Shown here one piece after another: positions 26,062 to 33,768 of a DNA stretch of 43,059 nucleotides. Position 1 is the first letter of the stretch, and every line of letters begins with the position of its first letter. The notes under the pieces are model-generated. The model saw only the letters and a list, made by a program, of their open reading frames with translations. It had not been told where the DNA came from and made no database searches. The DNA comes from Oscillospiraceae bacterium (GTDB lineage Bacteria; Bacillota; Clostridia; Oscillospirales; Ruminococcaceae), in NCBI GenBank assembly GCA_017545185.1, contig JAFWQJ010000044.1, positions 1 through 43,059 on the forward strand. Reading direction: 5' to 3'. The translations under genes were made by a program, and so were the position numbers.

Positions 26062-27252
26062 ATGGAAACCAAAGGTATCAGCAAGCTCGATCTCAAGCGC
26101 AGAAACAGAAAGCAGATTCTGCTCGCGATCCGTCAGGCGGGAATGCTCGCCCGCGTGGACATCGCAGCACAGCTTTCCCTGACCCGTGCGGCCGTCACGA
26201 TCATCACCAACCAGATGATCACCCAGAACATTCTGGAGGACATGAACGGCCCGCTTCCGGAGGATCTCAGTGCTCCGAAGAAGAAGGGCAGAAAAAAGAC
26301 CATGATCCGCATCAACCCGACATTCAAGTATGTCCTCGGTGCCGCGATCAACGAGAACGACATCAGCGTGGGTCTCGCGAACCTCGCGAACGAGCCGATC
26401 GACCACAAGTATCAGGAGATCGGCGACGACACCGCGCCGGATGAGATCATCTCGTTCATCGTTTCCAGCTGCCGTGAGCTGATGAAGAAGCATTCCCTGA
26501 GCACCAAGCAGATGCTCGGCCTCGGCATCGGCGTCATCCCGGCGCGCTGGGAGCAGCTCCGCGGAGAGCTGAAGGGACCGGTCATCACGTTTGAAAAGCT
26601 CGTGTATCTGCTTGAAATGGAGCTGAGCATCCCGGTGCTTGCTGACAGCGCGATCAATCTCTATGCACTCGCAAATATCGACTACACGAATCCCAAGAGC
26701 GCAAACCAGCTCATGCTGTATTCCGGCCAGGCGTATAATTCCGTTGCGGTCGTCGGTCAGGAGCTGCTCGGCGGCTTCCTCGCGGATTCCGATTCGGTCA
26801 GCCACATGATCGTCAAGATCGGCGGCGCAAAGTGCGAGGGCTATCCGGACGGCTCCGTCTATGCGGAGATCACCCGCCCGGCACTGATCCGGAAGGCATC
26901 CGCACTGAAGAACAAGCCCATGACCGCCGCAGACATCAATGAGGCATATGCGGCAGGCGACAAGGATATCGTCAAGCTCGTGAACACCTACGCAGACCAG
27001 TTCTGCTTCCTGATGTACAACACCACGACCGGACACCATGTCCGCCGCGTGGTCATGCACGGATTCAAGTTCAGTGAGCAGATCTACAAGCTGATCTGCG
27101 ACAAGCTCGCTGAGCTCGGCAGAAACAGACCTGTTGAGCTGACCTACAGCCGCATCGACGGCGAAAACAGCTTCCTCGCGGGCTCCGCGCTGACCATTGA
27201 GCGTCAGTTCTACGAAATGGGCGGTATGCTCCCGGGCGAAACTGCAAACTGA
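26062..27252 (+). CDS. ROK-family transcriptional regulator
   Basis: The 396-residue protein has an N-terminal winged helix-turn-helix (about 8-65: LKRRNRKQILLAIRQAG, then ARVDIAAQLSLTRAAVTIIT) like NagC/XylR-type ROK repressors. A basic linker (KKKGRKK) and a ROK-like sugar-binding domain follow. The ROK zinc motif normally contains a CxCG..GC cluster; here the equivalent segment reads HMIVKIGGAKCEGYPDG with a single Cys, and no DxGxT phosphate loop is clear. It therefore probably senses a ligand without kinase activity. The ATG at 26062 has a strong GGAGGAGG; a TTG at 26056 is unlikely. The upstream box array suggests phosphate-type control. It is monocistronic; target genes are unknown. 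Confidence 0.87.
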   Translation: METKGISKLDLKRRNRKQILLAIRQAGMLARVDIAAQLSLTRAAVTIITNQMITQNILEDMNGPLPEDLSAPKKKGRKKTMIRINPTFKYVLGAAINENDISVGLANLANEPIDHKYQEIGDDTAPDEIISFIVSSCRELMKKHSLSTKQMLGLGIGVIPARWEQLRGELKGPVITFEKLVYLLEMELSIPVLADSAINLYALANIDYTNPKSANQLMLYSGQAYNSVAVVGQELLGGFLADSDSVSHMIVKIGGAKCEGYPDGSVYAEITRPALIRKASALKNKPMTAADINEAYAAGDKDIVKLVNTYADQFCFLMYNTTTGHHVRRVVMHGFKFSEQIYKLICDKLAELGRNRPVELTYSRIDGENSFLAGSALTIERQFYEMGGMLPGETAN

Positions 27253-27281
27253 TTTCATACCACACTCTTTTTCGGCGGGAG

Positions 27282-27313
27282 CCTGTCCTTCGGGGCAGGT
27301 TCCTGCTGCTTTT
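27282..27313 (+). terminator. Terminator of the ROK gene
   Basis: A CCTGTCC-TTCG-GGGCAGG stem-loop at 27282-27299 is followed by a broken T-rich tract (TTCCTGCTGCTTTT). Moderate strength. Confidence 0.6.
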
Positions 27314-27374
27314 AATCAAGTTTTTTTAATACCTGCCGGTCAGATAGGATTTTTGCCGATTTGCCGGATTCGGC

Positions 27375-27411
27375 GAAAGCGCTTGCGTTTCTTTTTTCAA
27401 CATGCTATAAT
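27375..27411 (+). promoter_or_regulatory. Promoter with overlapping CcpA/LacI-type operator
   Basis: TTGCGT (27383-27388) and TATAAT (27406-27411) are spaced 17 bp. The -35 overlaps the palindrome CGAAAGCGCTTGCG (27374-27387; one mismatched pair), whose centre AAGCGCTT matches the core of catabolite-responsive elements bound by CcpA and other LacI-family repressors. Binding there would block the promoter. Confidence 0.65.
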
Positions 27412-27464
27412 TGGTGTGACGGAACCCGTTTCCGGATTACTGATTTAACAGGAGGACGTATACA

Positions 27465-28589
27465 ATGAGAAAGAAAGCATTGATCTCCGCGAGCCTTGCG
27501 GCCGGACTGCTGCTCGGCGCGGCTGCTTATCCGGCAGTCGAACAGATCGAGGTATCGCAGGGCATCACCGCCTCGGCTGCGACCGGTACCACGACAGACG
27601 GCTGGAAGTTCAGCTATGATGACACGCACTGCGAGATCACCGGCTGCACGGACGCCGTCCGCGGCGCGGTCACCGTTCCGGCCTCCATTGAGATCGACGG
27701 CAAGGCACTGCCGGTCACGAAGATCACAAGCGCATTCAATGAAAGTGCTGCCGCCCAGCAGTCCATTACGTCGCTGACCGTTCCTGCAAGCGTGACAACA
27801 ATCGCCAATTCCGCTTTCTGGAAAATGAAAAGTCTCGAAACGGCGGATATTCAGGCACAGATCACTGCAGCGCCTTCGTCCATGTTTTCCAACTGCACCA
27901 GCCTTGTGAAGGTCAAGCTTCCGGACGGCCTCTTAACGATCGGAATCAATGCTTTCTATGACTGCCTCCGTCTGAAGGATATCCGGCTGCCGGATACGGT
28001 CAAAACGATCGGAGACAGCGCGTTCAAAGGCTGCGAATCGCTGGAAACGATCAACATTCCGGGCAGCGTCACGATCCTGCCGGAAAGTCTCTTTTACGGA
28101 TGCTCGGCACTGAAAACCGTTTCGATCGGCGAAGGTGTCATGACGATGTCTTCATACGTCTTTCAGAATTGTATCGCACTCGAGGAGGTCACATTCCCGA
28201 AGAGCATGACAAAGGTTTCCTCGCCGCTGATGTTCAGCGGCTGCAAAAGCCTGAAAAGCCTGACCTTTGAAAACCCGGAAACAGCAATCGAATATATCTC
28301 CGGCACCGAGGAAAAGCCCGTCACATTCTACGGCTATGAGGGCAGCACCGCAGAGCAGTATGTGAAAGCCAACGGCGGACGCAGTTATCTCGTGTTCAAG
28401 TCGATCGGCGAGAAGCCCGCACCGGAACCCGTGAAAGATTACGGCATGTTCTGCGATGCAAACGGCGACGGCACGGTCGATATCATTGATGTTCAGCTTA
28501 TCCTGAAGTATTATGTCGAGGACTTCGCGGGCAACAAGCCGAGCTGGTACGAGATCACCGGCAACCCGAAGGCACCCGACGCACCGTAA
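27465..28589 (+). CDS. Secreted BspA-type LRR protein with half a dockerin
   Basis: The 374-residue protein has a signal peptide (MRKKALISASLAAGLLLGAA), an N-terminal beta-rich region, and about six BspA/LRR_5 repeats (for example LPDGLLTIGINAFYDC, LPDTVKTIGDSAFKGC). A dockerin segment follows from about residue 329: one calcium loop, DANGDGTVDIIDVQLI, then LKYYVEDFAG and a linker ending APDAP. A complete dockerin needs a second loop after this linker, but the frame stops there, exactly at the edge of a dispersed-repeat fragment (28591-28640). The protein therefore looks truncated and may bind a cohesin weakly or not at all. The ATG at 27465 follows AGGAGG. The promoter carries a cre-like site, suggesting carbon-source control. 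Confidence 0.9.
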   Translation: MRKKALISASLAAGLLLGAAAYPAVEQIEVSQGITASAATGTTTDGWKFSYDDTHCEITGCTDAVRGAVTVPASIEIDGKALPVTKITSAFNESAAAQQSITSLTVPASVTTIANSAFWKMKSLETADIQAQITAAPSSMFSNCTSLVKVKLPDGLLTIGINAFYDCLRLKDIRLPDTVKTIGDSAFKGCESLETINIPGSVTILPESLFYGCSALKTVSIGEGVMTMSSYVFQNCIALEEVTFPKSMTKVSSPLMFSGCKSLKSLTFENPETAIEYISGTEEKPVTFYGYEGSTAEQYVKANGGRSYLVFKSIGEKPAPEPVKDYGMFCDANGDGTVDIIDVQLILKYYVEDFAGNKPSWYEITGNPKAPDAP

Positions 28590-28590
28590 G

Positions 28591-28640
28591 CGCGGGGAGC
28601 CCCCGCCGGCATTTCCCTCCGGCGGGCAGTGCCCGCTGCC
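28591..28640 (+). repeat. Fragment of the dispersed repeat family (copy D)
   Basis: The segment matches the outer part of the copy at 33769-33928 (read on the minus strand): GAGCCCCCGC, then CATTTCCCTCC, then GGGCAG(T/C)GCCCGCTG. It starts right after the TAA of the LRR gene and ends just before the coding frame of the headless gene. Confidence 0.7.
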
Positions 28641-28642
28641 GT

Positions 28643-28984
28643 ATCCGGAAGCGCGGCAGAAAACGGCTGCTCAGCGCAATCGCCGCAGCGGCAGCCGCTG
28701 TCATGATCGGCGGGACGGTGACTGTCGGCGCGATCAATGACTGGGATTATAACAGCCTCATGAACAACTATTTCAATAAATGGTTCGACACAAAATCCAA
28801 TTACGACTTTGAGGGGCAGGGCATCGACATCAAGGACACATTTGTCACGACGGAATCGGAGCTGGGAGACGACAGAAAGCTCAAAAGCTGTGAGATTACT
28901 GCAAACTTTACTGAGCCGATCAGCGTGGAAGGACTGAAAGAGATCCGCTTCAATCAGAACCGCATTATCCTGAACGAAAACTGA
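28643..28984 (+). pseudogene. Secreted-protein gene without a start codon
   Basis: The frame from 28643 to the stop at 28984 encodes a typical signal sequence: a basic cluster (RKRGRKRLLS), a hydrophobic Ala-rich core (AIAAAAAAVMIGG), then about 80 residues beginning INDWDYNSLMNNYF. No ATG, GTG or TTG occurs in this frame between the preceding stop and Met at 28703, which lies inside the hydrophobic core and has no ribosome site. The bases where the start should be are the repeat fragment 28591-28640. I read this as a gene beheaded by a repeat insertion or deletion. Use of 28703 as a start would give a 93-residue protein and cannot be excluded. No function is recognised. Confidence 0.55.
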
Positions 28985-28992
28985 CCTGATAC

Positions 28993-29034
28993 AAAACAGC
29001 CGCATCCTCTGCAAAGGGGGTGCGGCTGTTTTAT
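28993..29034 (+). terminator. Strong intrinsic terminator
   Basis: A perfect 12-bp stem AAAACAGCCGCA (28993-29004) / TGCGGCTGTTTT (29021-29032) follows the headless gene by nine bases. Confidence 0.9.
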
Positions 29035-29141
29035 TGTCACATGGAACTGTGCGATCGTATCCTCTTTGCCGCGTCAGGCCGAAAATTTGTCTCTGTAACC
29101 GAATTGTAACCTTTTCAAAGGATCCGGCCTATCATTTTTTG

Positions 29142-29172
29142 GCGGACTCCACAAAATCGGAGTCTGCTTTTG
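29142..29172 (+). terminator. Orphan terminator-like hairpin
   Basis: A 9-bp stem (GCGGACTCC 29142-29150 with GGAGTCTGC 29159-29167, one G-U pair) is followed by TTTTGT. No gene precedes it after the terminator at 28993-29034, and I found no clear promoter between. The rest of 29035-29269 shows nothing coding. Confidence 0.55.
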
Positions 29173-29269
29173 TACCGTCTGCACAAGTTTTTTGCGATGA
29201 TATTGGAAAATACGTTCGATTATCAGCCGATTTTGCCATTCTGAACCGCCTTCATAAAATCTTCAAAGG

Positions 29270-29298
29270 TTGACAAATTGATTACACCGTGTTATAAT
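29270..29298 (+). promoter_or_regulatory. Consensus sigma-A promoter of the cysteine-peptidase-like dockerin gene
   Basis: TTGACA (29270-29275) and TATAAT (29293-29298) match consensus exactly with 17-bp spacing. The transcript would have a leader of about 165 bases before the ATG at 29471. It begins with a CTCCGG-CTCACT-CCGGAG hairpin and an A-rich stretch. Confidence 0.92.
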
Positions 29299-29470
29299 GG
29301 CAGTACGCTCCGGCTCACTCCGGAGACGCAGCTACGGAAAAAACATAAGAAATCTGCAAAAAGCTTACACAGAAAAGAAAACGCATAACAAAAGAAAAAA
29401 AGGGAAACCCGGGAAGGCCTGTGCTCGCCCATACCACATCCACACACGGAAAGAGAAGGTAACCCACCCC

Positions 29471-30991
29471 ATGAGAGAACAACTGAAACGGCTCATCTCA
29501 GCGGCAGCCGCGATCTGTCTGCTGCCGGGCATGACAGCCGCGCCGTATTCCGGCGTGCCGTGTTATGCTTTGACCGTATCCGCAGCCGCCGCAAGTGCTG
29601 CGCAGTACGGTCAGTCTGCTGCATTCGCAGAGGCGGTGCAGCGCATTGAGGAAGGCGCCTGCGGGCTTTATACGGACAGAGACGGCACTCTGCCGGCACA
29701 GCTCGCGGTCGGCACCGCACTCAACAAGTACCAGACCTATTTCGTCAGAACGTCAGACGGCGGCGGCTGGAACGGCAAACAGTGCTATATCTACGCGCAG
29801 GGCGTTTACAGTCAGCTGTTTGACGCGCTGCCCTGCAACGGACAGCTTGATTCCGTATCTGCACGCGTCGTGCTGCACGGCCCTGCAGAGATCACGCCGC
29901 AGGTGCTGTATGAGCATCATGTCATGCCGGGCGCTTATCTGCGCACGACCGTGAATGCAGACGGCAGCTTCAACAGCAATGCAGGCCATTCGCTCATTAT
30001 CTTAGGCTATGACGCCGAGCAGATCACCGTGCTGGAGGGCAATGCCGACGGCCAGGGCGCGATCACCGAATCGACGATCAGCTATAAGGATTTTGCGGAT
30101 TGGTTTACAACAGGCCGCGGCAGAACCGTCACGCATATCATCCAGCCGGATGAATCGGTTTATCTGCAGCGCTACGGCATGCGCTATTCCGATCTGCCGG
30201 AGATCCCGCTCACGCCGGAACCGGAGGAAACGGCACCGGCTGCATCCGAACCGGAGTTTTCCGAACCGTGCACACCGGACGAGAATCACCCCGCTCCGGA
30301 TGTGATCCGGGAATACGTCGAACAGACGGAACCTGTCGTCACCGAGGCAGAGACAACGGTGACTGCGACCGTGACCGAAGCCGTCACGACAACCGAAGCG
30401 ACGACCGTCACGGAGGCGGCAGAGACTGCGCCGGAAACGGATGCATCCGAATATCAGCAGCCGCTGACCGCTTCGGAGCCCGTTCTCCAGAAGATGCCTG
30501 CTGCGTATACGGCAGAGCCGATCCATGTTTCCAGAAAGAGCACGCAGATCGCCCTGTTCCTTCCGGAGGCAAGAAGCTACAAATGGAGCAGCAGCGACCC
30601 CGCTGTCGCACAGGTCGATGAGACCGGAAGGGTCTCGATCCGCGGAAACGGCACCGCCGTCATTACCGCCGTGCGCGAGGGCACCTGCTACGAATTTCCG
30701 GTCAATGCACAGATCGTCAGCTGGGCAGAGCTCGGCGACATCAACATGGACGGCACGGCAGACCCCGGCGACGCGAACATTGCGCTCACGATGTATGTCG
30801 AATCGCTGGCCGGAAACAGCAGCGCAGCCGCGCTGACCGCTGAGCAGTACGCCCGCGCCGATACCGATGACAACGGCAGTATCACCATTGAGGATGCACA
30901 GAACATTCTGCTGTTCTATGTGCAATACATACTGTCCGGCAAGGGCCGCAGTCCGATGGAAACCTGGACAAAGCTGCTGAATCTGGAATGA
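29471..30991 (+). CDS. Secreted cysteine-peptidase-like protein with Ig-like domain and dockerin
   Basis: The 506-residue protein has a signal peptide (about 1-35). The N-terminal domain (about 50-245) has a candidate catalytic Cys105 in GKQCYIYAQGVY and His173 in AGHSLIILGYD, followed by ITVLEGNADG. This order and spacing resemble NlpC/P60- or CHAP-type papain-like hydrolases, but I cannot place it firmly. Next are a Pro/Glu and Thr-rich linker (about 250-325), a BIG2-like Ig domain (about 345-420, with YKWSSSDPAVAQVDETGRVS), and a complete dockerin (about 422-495, loops DINMDGTADPGD and DTDDNGSITIED). It may act on wall or plant-wall proteins as a cellulosome part. The ribosome site before 29471 (AGAAGG) is distant. 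It has its own strong promoter and terminator. Confidence 0.82.
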   Translation: MREQLKRLISAAAAICLLPGMTAAPYSGVPCYALTVSAAAASAAQYGQSAAFAEAVQRIEEGACGLYTDRDGTLPAQLAVGTALNKYQTYFVRTSDGGGWNGKQCYIYAQGVYSQLFDALPCNGQLDSVSARVVLHGPAEITPQVLYEHHVMPGAYLRTTVNADGSFNSNAGHSLIILGYDAEQITVLEGNADGQGAITESTISYKDFADWFTTGRGRTVTHIIQPDESVYLQRYGMRYSDLPEIPLTPEPEETAPAASEPEFSEPCTPDENHPAPDVIREYVEQTEPVVTEAETTVTATVTEAVTTTEATTVTEAAETAPETDASEYQQPLTASEPVLQKMPAAYTAEPIHVSRKSTQIALFLPEARSYKWSSSDPAVAQVDETGRVSIRGNGTAVITAVREGTCYEFPVNAQIVSWAELGDINMDGTADPGDANIALTMYVESLAGNSSAAALTAEQYARADTDDNGSITIEDAQNILLFYVQYILSGKGRSPMETWTKLLNLE

Positions 30992-31008
30992 TCAGATCAT
31001 ACAAGAAT

Positions 31009-31044
31009 CGCCTGCACAGCTCGTGCGCTGATGCAGGCGATTTT
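31009..31044 (+). terminator. Intrinsic terminator
   Basis: CGCCTGCA (31009-31016) pairs with TGCAGGCG (31032-31039), followed by ATTTTG. It separates the dockerin gene from recQ. Confidence 0.8.
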
Positions 31045-31075
31045 GTCATGCACAGAAAAGGAAGTATCACAGAAT

Positions 31076-32926
31076 ATGACTCCGCAATCCGTACTCAAGG
31101 AATATTTCGGCTATGACCGCTTCCGCGACGGGCAGGAAGCCCTGATCGGGCAGATCCTCTCCGGCGGTGATGTGCTCGGCATCATGCCGACCGGCGCCGG
31201 CAAATCGGTCTGTTATCAGGTCCCGGCGATGCTGCTGACCGGCATCACGATCGTCGTTTCGCCGCTGATCTCGCTGATGCAGGATCAGGTCACGGCACTG
31301 AAAGACGCCGGACTTCCGGCGGCGTGCCTGCACAGCAATCTCGATCAGCAGGCGTATTTTGAGACGCTTGATGCCGTACGGAACGGGGAGATCCGGCTGC
31401 TTTATGCGGCGCCGGAGCGCCTGCTGACGGACGCGTTCCTCTCGCTGACCGAATCGGTCGCGATCGCAATGGTCGCCGTGGACGAGGCGCACTGTCTTTC
31501 GCAGTGGGGACAGGATTTCCGGCCGGGTTATCTGCAGATCGCGGAGTTCCTGAATCTGCTGCCGCGCAGACCCGTCGTTGCGGCATTCACCGCAACTGCG
31601 ACGCAGTCCGTGCGGGACGATATCCGCATGCTGCTCGGGCTGAAAGATCCGCTGGAGCTGGTCACCGGCTTTGACCGCAGAAATCTCCGCTGGATTGTGG
31701 AGCGTCCGGCGAAAAAATATGACGCGCTGCTCAGGATCCTCAAACGGAACAAGGGCAAAAGCGGCATCATCTACTGCATCTCCCGCCGCGTGACGGAGGA
31801 GATCTGCTCGAAGCTCTGCGCGGACGGCTTCCGTGCCGTGCGGTATCACGCGGGGCTTTCCGCGGCGGAGCGCACCGCCAATCAGGAGGCGTTTCTCCGC
31901 GATGAGGTGCAGATCATCACCGCGACAAATGCCTTCGGCATGGGCATTGACAAATCAAATGTGTCGTTCGTCGTGCATTACAATATGCCGAAAAGCATGG
32001 AGGCGTACTATCAGGAGGCGGGCAGAGCCGGACGCGACGGCAGCCCCGCGGAATGCACACTGCTTTACAGCCCGCAGGATATCCGTACCAATGCGTTCCT
32101 GATCGACAATAACGAAAGCGAAAACGACCGCCTGACGCCGGAGCAGCGCACAGCCGTCCGGCAGAAGGATCACGAACGGCTGCAGGCCATGGTGCGGTAC
32201 TGCTCCCTGACCGACTGCCTGCGGCATTATATCCTCGGCTATTTCGGGGAGCAGTCCCCGACGCACTGCGGCAACTGCGGCAGCTGTCTGGCGGAGACGG
32301 AACCCGTAGACGCGACCGTTCCCGCGCAGAAGATCCTTTCCTGCGTGTTCCGCGTCGGACAGCGCGGACGCCGCTGCGGCACGAAAATGCTCTGCGATAT
32401 CCTGCAGGGGAAGGACACGAAGCAGCTGAAGGAGGCGGGCTATCAGACGCTTTCGACCTACGGGCTGCTCGGTGATATCTCCCGCATCCAGCTGGAGCAC
32501 ATCGTCAGCATTCTGATCTCGCGGGGCTATCTGGTGACCGATACCGGACAGTACGCGACGCTCTCGCTGACGACAAAGGCGAATGCCGTCCTGCGCGGAC
32601 AGGAAACTGTGCAGATCGCACTGCCGAAGCGTGACCTGAAACAAACGAAACGCGAGCAGCAGCTTGCGAATATGCCGGATTACGGCGTGGACGAGGAACT
32701 GTTCCAGAAGCTGCGGCGCGTGCGCGAGAAGCTGGCCGCACGGGAATTTGTCCCGGCGTATATCGTCTTTTCGGATGCGACACTGCGCGATATGTGCAAC
32801 AAGCGGCCGCAGGACGAGGACGAAATGCTCGCGATCTCCGGCGTCGGCAAGTACAAAATGGACAAGTACGGCGAGGCATTTCTGGAAGTGCTGCGTGCCT
32901 ATCAAGAGGTGTCTCCGACGGATTAG
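31076..32926 (+). CDS. recQ: ATP-dependent DNA helicase RecQ
   Basis: The 616-residue protein is a 3'-5' helicase of recombinational repair. Seen: FGYDRFRDGQEALI (Q-like motif 0), Walker A MPTGAGKSVCYQ (Lys43), DEAH box (residues 136-139), AFTATAT, motif V-VI ITATNAFGMGIDKSN and EAGRAGRDG. The zinc cysteines are in CSLTDCLRHYILGYF...CGNCGSC. An RQC winged helix follows, and a C-terminal HRDC domain (about 545-612) with AISGVGKYKMDKYG. The length equals E. coli RecQ. The ATG at 31076 follows AAAGGAAG; an upstream frame start at 31031 lies in the terminator and is unlikely. A dispersed repeat begins five bases after its stop. Confidence 0.97.
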   Translation: MTPQSVLKEYFGYDRFRDGQEALIGQILSGGDVLGIMPTGAGKSVCYQVPAMLLTGITIVVSPLISLMQDQVTALKDAGLPAACLHSNLDQQAYFETLDAVRNGEIRLLYAAPERLLTDAFLSLTESVAIAMVAVDEAHCLSQWGQDFRPGYLQIAEFLNLLPRRPVVAAFTATATQSVRDDIRMLLGLKDPLELVTGFDRRNLRWIVERPAKKYDALLRILKRNKGKSGIIYCISRRVTEEICSKLCADGFRAVRYHAGLSAAERTANQEAFLRDEVQIITATNAFGMGIDKSNVSFVVHYNMPKSMEAYYQEAGRAGRDGSPAECTLLYSPQDIRTNAFLIDNNESENDRLTPEQRTAVRQKDHERLQAMVRYCSLTDCLRHYILGYFGEQSPTHCGNCGSCLAETEPVDATVPAQKILSCVFRVGQRGRRCGTKMLCDILQGKDTKQLKEAGYQTLSTYGLLGDISRIQLEHIVSILISRGYLVTDTGQYATLSLTTKANAVLRGQETVQIALPKRDLKQTKREQQLANMPDYGVDEELFQKLRRVREKLAAREFVPAYIVFSDATLRDMCNKRPQDEDEMLAISGVGKYKMDKYGEAFLEVLRAYQEVSPTD

Positions 32927-32930
32927 AAAT

Positions 32931-33060
32931 GGGGGCGGGCAGCGCCCGCCGGCGATTCCCTCCGGGGACCGGTGAGCGAAGCGCTCCCAATTAGCGAAAT
33001 GCACGCCGCGGGGCGGCTTCTTTGGCTTTACTGCTCCCAATGCTGAAGCCCGCCGCTGGC
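32931..33060 (+). repeat. Dispersed repeat family, copy A
   Basis: About 130 bp, plus orientation. It opens with the palindromic GGGCGGGCAGCGCCCGCC, then GGCGATTCCCTCCGGG, GAGCGAAGCGCTCCCAAT, and near the end GGCTTCTTTGGCTTTACTG and CTCCCAATGCTGAAGC. The same blocks in the same order occur in copy B (33769-33928, minus) and copy C (38119-38240, plus). It codes for nothing I can see. Confidence 0.85.
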
Positions 33061-33074
33061 TTAACTGAAAACGA

Positions 33075-33110
33075 AAAAAGGACGCTGATGCAATGATCGG
33101 CGTCCTTTTT
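33075..33110. terminator. Bidirectional terminator between recQ and the YezG-like gene
   Basis: AAAAAGGACGC (33075-33085) pairs with GCGTCCTTTTT (33100-33110), giving a T-run on both strands. It can end recQ rightward and the YezG-like gene leftward. Confidence 0.88.
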
Positions 33111-33160
33111 GCTGTATGCGCTGAATGTGCAGCGGACGGGCTTATGGCTGGCCTGCTGCA

Positions 33161-33628
33161 TTATTCTGTTGCGGGGTATTTGCCTTTCAGACACTTATAA
33201 GGAACGCCAAAAAACCGTTCATGTATTGCATCATGCTGCTGAACAAAGTTTGCTTCTGAAATCACGTATTCAAATTCAATATTAACTGAATAATCAGAAT
33301 CAAGCGTATAATACATTTCAGACCATATTTTATCTTTGCCGAGTTTATCAAAATATGCCTGATAAAGCAGTTTTGTTAATTCCATCAGTTTATCAGTCGT
33401 ATCCCATTTATCCGTCGGATACTGAGCATATCGCCTCCAAAAAAATTCTCTCGTGCAAATCGCGCTCGTATCTTTTTCTTCAAAAGCATACCAGATTGTT
33501 CGTGCTCCACTTTCACAGTTGGCAAAAAAGCAAATCTTCTTCCACGGCACCGGCATCATGCTGACAAGAAACTGACCGAGTTCTGTCTGCAGGGCTTCGA
33601 TCTCTTCCATATTTTCGGGTTTGTCCAT
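33161..33628 (-). CDS. YezG/DUF600-like immunity protein, copy 2
   Basis: The 155-residue soluble acidic protein is a paralogue of the gene at 17195-17683. They share EALQT/EAAQT, LGQFLVSMMPVPW, KICF(F/Y)A, a Tyr/Trp-rich core (TIWYAFEE), MYYTLDSD and the HDAI/HDAV region near the end. YezG-family proteins are antitoxins to LXG toxins; no toxin gene is adjacent here. The ATG at 33628 has AGAGGT upstream and the gene has its own promoter (33687-33716) and terminator. The whole unit lies between two inverted copies of one dispersed repeat (32931-33060 and 33769-33928), and its coding sequence is more AT-rich than its neighbours, which suggests acquisition. Confidence 0.77.
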   Translation of the reverse strand: MDKPENMEEIEALQTELGQFLVSMMPVPWKKICFFANCESGARTIWYAFEEKDTSAICTREFFWRRYAQYPTDKWDTTDKLMELTKLLYQAYFDKLGKDKIWSEMYYTLDSDYSVNIEFEYVISEANFVQQHDAIHERFFGVPYKCLKGKYPATE

Positions 33629-33686
33629 AATAGACCTCTTTTCTCCGCAGAATCCCGATGCGCAGGCGTGCGCTGTTGATAAACAC

Positions 33687-33716
33687 ATTATACCATACCC
33701 ACGCCGGAAAAGTAAA
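33687..33716 (-). promoter_or_regulatory. Promoter of YezG-like copy 2
   Basis: On the minus strand TTTACT (33711-33716) and TATAAT (33687-33692) are spaced 18 bp, with TG-rich extended bases before the -10. Confidence 0.72.
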
Positions 33717-33768
33717 GGGGGCAGTCGTGTTTTTGCGCTGATTGCTGAATCCGCCGACCGTACCGGAA

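Noticed and set aside
29299-29345. Cyclic-di-GMP-I riboswitch in the leader of the cysteine-peptidase-like gene
   Set aside because: A hairpin followed by ACGCAGCTACGG recalls the class, but the upstream GGCAAA segment and a GNRA loop are missing and the leader is otherwise A-rich.
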